A stretch of DNA of 11,483 nucleotides from Pseudomonadota bacterium (GTDB taxonomy: Bacteria; Pseudomonadota; Gammaproteobacteria; Burkholderiales; Sulfuriferulaceae), in assembly GCA_021790625.1 (NCBI GenBank), contig JAJYGL010000067.1:1-11483 (forward strand). Reading direction: 5' to 3'. Positions 5,957 to 11,483 of the stretch are shown in pieces. The notes beneath the pieces were generated by a model. That model ran no database searches. It was not told the DNA's origin and was given only the letters and a program-made list of their open reading frames with translations. How positions within the stretch are numbered: the stretch's first letter is position 1; every line of letters starts with the position of its first letter. A program made the translations under genes and the position numbers.

Positions 5957-6613
5957 ATGGAACAAGACTTCACCAACGCCACTACCACACCCGAACCGGA
6001 CTTGTCGTCGTTGCTGATCGGGCTGCTCAAGGGGGTGCAGTACCGGGAGCAGGATGAGCGCCAGTGGGCGGCCCTGTTGAACCTGCAAGCCCGCGTACGG
6101 GACTACATGGCGGTACTCAATCTGGAACTGGTGCTGGATGAGGCCGAGGGTTATGCCTTCCTGAAAAGCCGCCCAGAGCCTGCGGAGGATGATCCGGTGC
6201 CGCGCTTGCCTCGCCTGGTCGCTCGTCGCCCCTTATCGTTTCCGGTGAGTCTGTTGCTGGCTTTGCTGCGCAAGAAACTGGCCGAATTCGATGCCGCCGG
6301 CGGTGACACGCGTCTGGTGCTATCGCGTGATGAGATCGTTGAGCTGGTGCGGGTTTTCCTGCCTGACGGACCGAATGAGGCCAAATTGATCGACCAGATC
6401 GAAGTCACCATCAATAAGGTCGTAGAACTGGGCTTTCTGCACAAACTCAAGTCCGCCAGTGGCGGCATGGCGGCGCAGGCCAGTTACGAGGTTCGGCGCA
6501 TCCTGAAGGCTTTTGTCGACGCGCAGTGGCTGGCCGAGTTCGACGCCCGCCTGGCGGTCTATCAATCCGCCCTGTCGGGCGCGGCATCGGCCAGGGAGGC
6601 ACGCGATGAGTGA
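5957..6613 (+). CDS. jetB: Wadjet type I protein JetB (DUF4194, MukE-like)
   Basis: This 218-aa protein belongs to the DUF4194 family, the MukE-like KITE (tandem winged-helix) subunit of Wadjet. Visible blocks are DLSSLLIGLLKGVQY near the N-terminus, LVARRPLSFPVSLLLALLR in the middle, and a winged-helix part at about 120-190 with LSRDEIVELVRVFL and EVRRILKAFVDAQWL. Two copies bind the JetA kleisin and help hold DNA near the JetC heads. AGGGA lies 11 nt before the ATG. The last codons overlap the jetC start by 8 nt, so the pair is translationally coupled. The protein is complete and soluble. Confidence 0.95.
   Translation: MEQDFTNATTTPEPDLSSLLIGLLKGVQYREQDERQWAALLNLQARVRDYMAVLNLELVLDEAEGYAFLKSRPEPAEDDPVPRLPRLVARRPLSFPVSLLLALLRKKLAEFDAAGGDTRLVLSRDEIVELVRVFLPDGPNEAKLIDQIEVTINKVVELGFLHKLKSASGGMAAQASYEVRRILKAFVDAQWLAEFDARLAVYQSALSGAASAREARDE
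6593..6599 (+). promoter_or_regulatory. Ribosome binding site deciding the jetC start
   Basis: AGGGAGG lies inside the 3' end of jetB, 6 nt before the ATG at 6606. It is the strongest Shine-Dalgarno in the Wadjet operon and sets the start against an upstream in-frame Met at 6513, suggesting high JetC translation relative to its partners. Confidence 0.75.
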
Positions 6614-9600
6614 GGCGCAGTCCTTGGGGCTGGATTTCGTGGCGGACGATGCGTTGTCGGGTTTTCGTCTCTCCCGGCTGGAGGTTTTCAACTGGGGCAC
6701 TTTCGACGGCCGGGTTTGGACGTTGCAACTGGACGGCAAGAACGGGCTGCTCACCGGCGACATCGGTTCCGGCAAGTCCACGCTGGTGGATGCCATCACC
6801 ACGCTGCTGGTGCCGGCCCATCGCATCGCCTACAACAAGGCTGCCGGCGCGGACAGCAGGGAACGAACCTTGCGTTCCTACGTATTGGGGCATTACAAGT
6901 CCGAACGCAATGAGGTCACGGGGGTGGCCAGGCCGGTATCCCTGCGTGACAACAACAGTTATTCCGTTATCCTGGGCGTGTTTCACAATGCCGGCTACGA
7001 CCAGACGATAAGCTTGGCGCAGGTGTTCTGGGTCAAGGAGGCACAAGGACAGCCCGCCCGGTTCTTCCTCGGGGCCGAGCATAGCCTGTCGATTGCGGAG
7101 GACTTCGCCAACTTCGGCACCGACATCGCCGCCCTGCGCAAGCGGCTGCGCGGAACCGGCGCCGAACTGCACGACAGCTTTCCGCCCTATGCCGCGTGGT
7201 TCAGGCGCCGCTTCGGCATCGAGAATGATCAGGCGCTGGAGCTGTTCCACCAGACGGTGTCGATGAAGTCGGTGGGCAATCTGACCGACTTCGTGCGCAA
7301 CCATATGCTGGAGCCGTTCGAGGTGGCATCGCGCATCCAGGCATTGATCGGACACTTCGACGATCTCAACCGCGCCCATCAGGCTGTACTCAAGGCTCAG
7401 CAACAGATGGAATTGCTGGCACCGTTGGTGGCTGACTGCAAGCGGCACAGTGAGTTGGTGAACGAGGTGAATCATCTGCGGCATTGTCGCGACGGCCTGC
7501 GTACGCACTTCGCCAGCCTCAAATTGGGATTGCTGGACAAACGTCTTGGTCTGCTGGATGAAGAGTGGAACAAGGTCGATGGGCAAGTTCGACGCCTGGA
7601 CGGTACGCGCGAGGAGCGAGGTCGGCAGGTCGATGAACTGAAGCAGGCCATCAACGACAATGGTGGCGACCGTCTGGAGCGGCTTGCCGCCGAGATACGC
7701 AAGAAAGAGCAATTGCGCGATGCGCGCAAGACCAAGGATGGGCGTTACCGCGAACTGGTCGACGTCTTGGGTGAGGCGGCACCCCGCGACGATGCCACCT
7801 TTGCCGTGCAGCGGGCACAATTCAAGGCGTGGCGGGAAGAGGTCCACAACCGTGATGCCGACCTTCAGAACACGCTGACCGAGCACGGCGTAAGTTTGCG
7901 ACAGGGCAAGCTTGAACACGAACAATTGACGGCGGAAATCGACAGTCTCAAACGCCGGCGCAGCAACATCGACGACCAGCAGATTCAGATTCGCGCCGCT
8001 TTGTGCGCCGCGCTGGGTCTGGATGTGAACGACATGCCTTTCGCAGGTGAATTGATCCAGGTGCGCGAGGATGAGCGCGACTGGGAAGGCGCTGCTGAAC
8101 GACTGCTACGCGGTTTCGGTCTGGCCCTTCTGGTGCCGGATGCCCACTACAAGACGGTGGCAGAGTGGGTGGACAGTAGCCATCTGCGGGGGCGCCTGGT
8201 CTATTTCCACGTTCGCACCCGCAAAACATCCGATTTGCCAGAACTGCACCGTGACTCATTGGTGAGGAAACTCGCCATCAAGCCCGATTCGCCCCACTAC
8301 GACTGGCTGGAACGCGAACTTGCTCATCGTTTTGACGTCGCCTGTTGCGCCACGCAGGAGCAGTTCCGTCGTGAGACGCGCGCCATCACCCGCGCAGGCC
8401 AGATCAAAGACCCGACAGGCAGGCACGAGAAGGACGACCGGCACCGCATCGATGACCGCATCCGCTACGTGCTCGGCTGGAGCAACAGCGCCAAGATCGC
8501 CGCGCTGGAGACCAAGCGGTGTCAACTCGAAAGCCGCCTCGGTGAGATGGGCAGTCAGCTCGGCAAAGTCGACGCCGAGCGTAAGGGATTACAGACAAGA
8601 CTTGACGCACTGACACGCCTGGAAGAATTCACGAACTTCGAGGAAATCGATTGGGCTGGCGTGGCGACAGACATTGCAGCACTTGAAGACGAGCGCCAAA
8701 AGCTGGAGCAGGCATCGGATGTCCTCAAACAATTGAATGACCGGCTACGGGAACTGCAGCAGGCGCTGAAGGGCATAGAAGAGGAGATGCAATCCGCGCG
8801 CGACCGACGTGCCAAGGTGGAGCAGCGTCGCTCGGATGCCCAGGAACTGCGCCAGCAGACGACTTTGCTGATCCAGGATGTCGCTCCCGATGCCACGCTG
8901 TCGACCAACTTGGAGGCTATGCGGGCCGAGGCCCTGGGTGAACACCAACTGACCGTGGAATCTTGCGACAACCGCGAGCAGGACGTGCGCACCTGGCTTC
9001 AAGCGCGGATCGATGCCGAGGATCTGAAACTCAAACGCTTGGCCGAAAAAATCATCAAGGCGATGGCCTCATTCAAGGAAACCTTCAAGCTCGAGACGGC
9101 CGAGATGGATGCCAGCCTGGAAGCCGCATTCGAGTTCGAAAACCTGCTGACGCAGCTCAATCGAGATGACCTTCCGCGTTTCGTGGCACGTTTCAAGGAA
9201 TTGCTGAACGTCAACACCATCAATGAGATTGCCAACTTCAATGCCCAGCTGGCACGCGAGCGCGAGACCATCAAGGATCGCATCGCTCACATCAACAAGT
9301 CGCTTTCCGAGATCGACTACAACCCTGGGCGCTACATCGTGCTGGAGTCGCAGTCCTGCCCCGATGCCGAGATTCGCGATTTTCAGCAGGATCTGCGCGC
9401 CTGCACCGAGGGTGCGGTGGCCGGGTCCGACGACGCCCAATATTCCGAAGCCAAGTTCCTTCAGGTCAAGGCGATTATCGACCGATTCCGTGGTCGGGAT
9501 GGCTTGTCAGAACAGGATCGGCGCTGGACCGCGAAGGTCACGGATGTACGCAACTGGTTCCTGTTCGCGGCGAGTGAGCGCTGGCGCGAGGATAACACGG

Positions 9601-10019
9601 AACACGAGCACTATTCGGACTCGGGCGGCAAATCGGGCGGCCAGAAGGAGAAGTTGGCCTACACCATTCTCGCCGCCAGCCTGGCCTACCAGTTTGGTTT
9701 GGAATGGGGTGCGGTGCGTTCGCGCTCTTTCCGCTTCGTAGTCATCGACGAGGCGTTTGGGCGCGGCTCGGACGAGTCGGCGCAGTATGGTTTGAAGTTG
9801 TTCCGGCAACTCAACCTACAACTGCTGATTGTTACGCCGCTGCAGAAGATCCACATCATCGAGCCCTTTGTGTCCAGCGTAGGGTTCGTGCACAACGAGG
9901 GTGGCCGGGCCTCCAGGTTGCGCAACTTGTCCATCGAGGAGTATCGGGCGCAGACACCCAGGGATACTGCTGCGATGGCGGCTGTGGCACCGCAGACCGT
10001 GCAGGAGATTCCACAGTGA
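6606..10019 (+). CDS. jetC: Wadjet type I protein JetC (SMC/MukB-like ATPase)
   Basis: This 1137-aa SMC-like ATPase drives DNA loop extrusion in Wadjet. The Walker A motif GDIGSGKST is at residues 51-59. Long coiled coils follow (about 250-470 and 620-800). A compact region at about 475-540 (DMPFAGELIQV to LRGRLVYFHV) sits where the hinge would be. Further coil leads to the C-terminal head with the ABC signature SGGKSGGQKEK (1006-1016), Walker B FVVIDEA (Asp1048, Glu1049) and the switch segment LLIVTPLQ. All ATPase elements are intact. The start at 6606 was chosen because AGGGAGG lies 6 nt upstream and the head fold begins just after it. The frame is open further upstream, but that part only overlaps jetB out of frame. 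It overlaps jetB by 8 nt and jetD by 1 nt. Confidence 0.97.
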   Translation: MSEAQSLGLDFVADDALSGFRLSRLEVFNWGTFDGRVWTLQLDGKNGLLTGDIGSGKSTLVDAITTLLVPAHRIAYNKAAGADSRERTLRSYVLGHYKSERNEVTGVARPVSLRDNNSYSVILGVFHNAGYDQTISLAQVFWVKEAQGQPARFFLGAEHSLSIAEDFANFGTDIAALRKRLRGTGAELHDSFPPYAAWFRRRFGIENDQALELFHQTVSMKSVGNLTDFVRNHMLEPFEVASRIQALIGHFDDLNRAHQAVLKAQQQMELLAPLVADCKRHSELVNEVNHLRHCRDGLRTHFASLKLGLLDKRLGLLDEEWNKVDGQVRRLDGTREERGRQVDELKQAINDNGGDRLERLAAEIRKKEQLRDARKTKDGRYRELVDVLGEAAPRDDATFAVQRAQFKAWREEVHNRDADLQNTLTEHGVSLRQGKLEHEQLTAEIDSLKRRRSNIDDQQIQIRAALCAALGLDVNDMPFAGELIQVREDERDWEGAAERLLRGFGLALLVPDAHYKTVAEWVDSSHLRGRLVYFHVRTRKTSDLPELHRDSLVRKLAIKPDSPHYDWLERELAHRFDVACCATQEQFRRETRAITRAGQIKDPTGRHEKDDRHRIDDRIRYVLGWSNSAKIAALETKRCQLESRLGEMGSQLGKVDAERKGLQTRLDALTRLEEFTNFEEIDWAGVATDIAALEDERQKLEQASDVLKQLNDRLRELQQALKGIEEEMQSARDRRAKVEQRRSDAQELRQQTTLLIQDVAPDATLSTNLEAMRAEALGEHQLTVESCDNREQDVRTWLQARIDAEDLKLKRLAEKIIKAMASFKETFKLETAEMDASLEAAFEFENLLTQLNRDDLPRFVARFKELLNVNTINEIANFNAQLARERETIKDRIAHINKSLSEIDYNPGRYIVLESQSCPDAEIRDFQQDLRACTEGAVAGSDDAQYSEAKFLQVKAIIDRFRGRDGLSEQDRRWTAKVTDVRNWFLFAASERWREDNTEHEHYSDSGGKSGGQKEKLAYTILAASLAYQFGLEWGAVRSRSFRFVVIDEAFGRGSDESAQYGLKLFRQLNLQLLIVTPLQKIHIIEPFVSSVGFVHNEGGRASRLRNLSIEEYRAQTPRDTAAMAAVAPQTVQEIPQ

Positions 10020-11206
10020 TGTGGACGACCCCGAAGGATTTGAAAGCGCAGTTGGCGCGACTATGGGATCGAGGTGAACTGCTGCGGGGTGCCGTGACGG
10101 GCAATACCCGATTCCCTTTGCGCTTGACCATCAAGGGCCCCGCTTCAGGGGACATCACCGAGCGGTTTGAGGCCGTGCGCACATGGGCTGCGGAATTGGG
10201 CAACGCCAGCCCCTTGCGTTTGGAGTGGCAGGAGATTCGCCACCGGGTGCAAGGAGTGCAGAGACTTCCGTCGAGCGGCTGGATTGACTCGATGGATGAT
10301 GCGCTCGGCTGGCTCGGCAAACGTCGCGAGTGGAACAGGTTTTCAAACTTGCTTGAGATGACCCGGCGGAAAAACCCGTCCTTGATGCCTTGGCTGGAAA
10401 AGCGACCATTGCAGGCACTCGAACTGGAGGGCGAATGGTCCCGTTTGCTGGCCGTGGTGGATTGGGTCAGGAAGCATCCCCGGCCGGCGATCTACCTGCG
10501 TCAAGTGGACTTGCTCGGGGTGCACAGCAAGTTCATCGAGACACATCGTGCTGTACTGGCCGAGTTGCTTGACATGGCCGTGCCTGCGGACAGCGTGGAC
10601 ACCGCCAGGGCTGGCGTTGCGCAGTTTGCCGCCCGGTATGGTTTTCTGGACAAACCTATAAGGATTCGCTTCCGAATCCTCGATCCCGGGATTCACTCCG
10701 TCGCCGGTACGTCGTGTCCGGACGTCACGCTCGACGCCGTCAGTTTCAGCCACCTGGCAATCGATGTACGACGGGTATTCATCACCGAGAATGAAACCAA
10801 CTTCCTGGCCTTGCCAAACATGCCAGGAGCAATCGCCATCTTTGGCTCCGGATACGGTTGGGGCGCACTTGCCCAGGCCCGCTGGCTGGAGCGATGTGCC
10901 GTCCATTATTGGGGCGACATCGACACCCATGGCTTTGCCATACTGGATCAACTGCGGAAGCACTTTACTCACGTCGATTCGTTCCTCATGGATCGAGCCT
11001 CGCTTGATGCTCACGTATCCCTTTGGGGATGGGAAGACAGTCCACAACGGTGCGATCTGCATAGGCTGACACCTGATGAACTGAGCCTATACAACGACCT
11101 GCGCGATAACCGTATTCGTGAAGGACTACGACTGGAACAGGAACATCTAAACTTTGGTTGGGTGCGGGAGCGGATTGATCAACTGTTGCAACGGGACTGT
11201 GAATAA
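10019..11206 (+). CDS. jetD: Wadjet type I protein JetD (DUF3322/DUF2220, TOPRIM nuclease)
   Basis: This 395-aa protein has the two-part layout of JetD: an N-terminal DUF3322-like region (about 1-190) and a C-terminal topoisomerase VI-A-like part ending in a TOPRIM domain. The TOPRIM residues are visible: Glu257 in FITENETNF, the glycine turn GSGYG (276-280), and the DxD pair Asp300 and Asp302 in YWGDIDTHG. Near the end EGLRLEQEHL (368-377) matches the family's conserved tail. JetD forms a dimer that cuts circular DNA once the JetABC motor has pulled it taut, destroying plasmids. The ATG at 10019 overlaps the jetC stop as TGATG. A GTG at 10016 in the same frame is an alternative, with GGAG 8 nt upstream of it. 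All catalytic residues are retained, so the complex looks functional. Confidence 0.96.
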   Translation: MWTTPKDLKAQLARLWDRGELLRGAVTGNTRFPLRLTIKGPASGDITERFEAVRTWAAELGNASPLRLEWQEIRHRVQGVQRLPSSGWIDSMDDALGWLGKRREWNRFSNLLEMTRRKNPSLMPWLEKRPLQALELEGEWSRLLAVVDWVRKHPRPAIYLRQVDLLGVHSKFIETHRAVLAELLDMAVPADSVDTARAGVAQFAARYGFLDKPIRIRFRILDPGIHSVAGTSCPDVTLDAVSFSHLAIDVRRVFITENETNFLALPNMPGAIAIFGSGYGWGALAQARWLERCAVHYWGDIDTHGFAILDQLRKHFTHVDSFLMDRASLDAHVSLWGWEDSPQRCDLHRLTPDELSLYNDLRDNRIREGLRLEQEHLNFGWVRERIDQLLQRDCE

Positions 11207-11245
11207 GGACTATATCGAGTCTTTATCGGATCAGGAAGTCAGGCC

Positions 11246-11483
11246 ATGCGCTATTCATCACAAATCAAACCTATCAGTTACCTCAAGGCAAATGCTGCCG
11301 AAGTCTTGGCCCATTTGACCGCCGGTGCGCTGCAGACAACTCGCCACAATAACCAGGGCGCGTCGCCATCCCTGCGCCCGAAAATCCGTATCGGGTTATC
11401 CTGCAGGATTCCCGCCGGGAGCCAACCCATGAAAGACTTATCCCCGATCGCCAGACACTACACCCAGGGCAACCTGCTCCACA
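11246..11483 (+). pseudogene. Phd/YefM-type antitoxin N-terminus, probably broken, runs off window
   Basis: The frame opens with MRYSSQIKPISYLKANAAEV and LAHLTAG, the typical DNA-binding N-terminus of Phd/YefM antitoxins (type II toxin-antitoxin). AGGAA lies 8 nt before the ATG. Family members normally continue with an EPLVITQNGEAKAVLQD-like block. This frame instead reads ALQTTRHNNQ and then unrelated sequence. About 60 bases later a different frame reads VILQDSRRE, like the missing VLQD block. This suggests insertions or deletions have scrambled the gene after residue 27. The frame stays open to the window edge, so an altered but translated protein cannot be excluded. Any partner toxin (RelE/ParE or Doc type) would lie to the right. 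It starts 39 nt after jetD. Confidence 0.6.

Noticed and set aside
6447..7925. 492-codon open frame on the minus strand opposite jetC
   Set aside because: It lies fully antisense to a well-supported jetC head and coil, has no recognisable domain, and is the kind of long shadow frame expected in G+C-rich coding DNA.
9704..10018. Upstream extension of the jetD frame inside jetC
   Set aside because: The added 105 residues come from reading the jetC head out of frame; the TGATG overlap at 10017-10021 gives a normal JetD N-terminus.
11208..11226. Terminator hairpin after jetD (GACT, six-base loop, AGTC, then TTTA)
   Set aside because: The stem is only four base pairs and the T-run is three bases, too weak for an intrinsic terminator.

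Overview
The window looks like part of a defence island from a Gram-negative proteobacterium, probably gamma- or betaproteobacterial. The pointers are a BamE/SmpA-type outer-membrane lipoprotein, an IS1380-type transposase relic, and a proteobacterial style of RT-Cas1 and Wadjet genes. No species can be named. The left third (CRISPR and cas) is visibly less G+C-rich than the Wadjet half, which suggests the two modules arrived separately.

Left (1-3303): one 36-nt CRISPR repeat at 24-59, probably the leader-distal last repeat of an array lying mostly outside the window. It faces a convergent minus-strand operon. In transcription order the operon holds a small BamE-like lipoprotein gene (3303-2899), a reverse transcriptase-Cas1 fusion (2883-763), and two different cas2 genes (760-482 and 478-203). 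Gaps are 15, 2 and 3 nt. The RT and Cas1 active-site residues are all present. RT-Cas1 plus two Cas2 proteins is the layout known from the type III-D adaptation module of Vibrio vulnificus YJ016, where spacers can be taken from RNA. No interference (effector) gene is in the window.

Middle (3304-4217): a spacer region between the modules. It holds a decayed, internally deleted IS1380-family transposase on the plus strand (about 3648-4005), a possible IS21-like end near 4041-4075, and a candidate promoter with a 10-nt near-direct repeat spaced 20 bp apart around the -10 box.

Right (4218-11206): a complete type I Wadjet operon, jetA-jetB-jetC-jetD, on the plus strand. An unidentified 85-aa small ORF precedes it and its stop codon overlaps the jetA start. 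JetA, JetB and JetC form an SMC/MukBEF-like DNA-loop-extruding ATPase. JetD is a topoisomerase VI-A/TOPRIM-like nuclease subunit that cuts small circular plasmids. Walker A, ABC signature, Walker B and the JetD acidic residues are intact, so the system looks functional.

Right edge (11246-11483): the N-terminus of a Phd/YefM antitoxin whose family similarity breaks off after about 27 residues; it is probably a damaged gene and runs out of the window.

Together the window pairs an immune-memory writer that may record RNA with an anti-plasmid machine, separated by transposon debris. Both core systems are known families. The least explained parts are the small ORF ahead of jetA, the lipoprotein gene fused into the adaptation operon, and the repeats at the Wadjet promoter.
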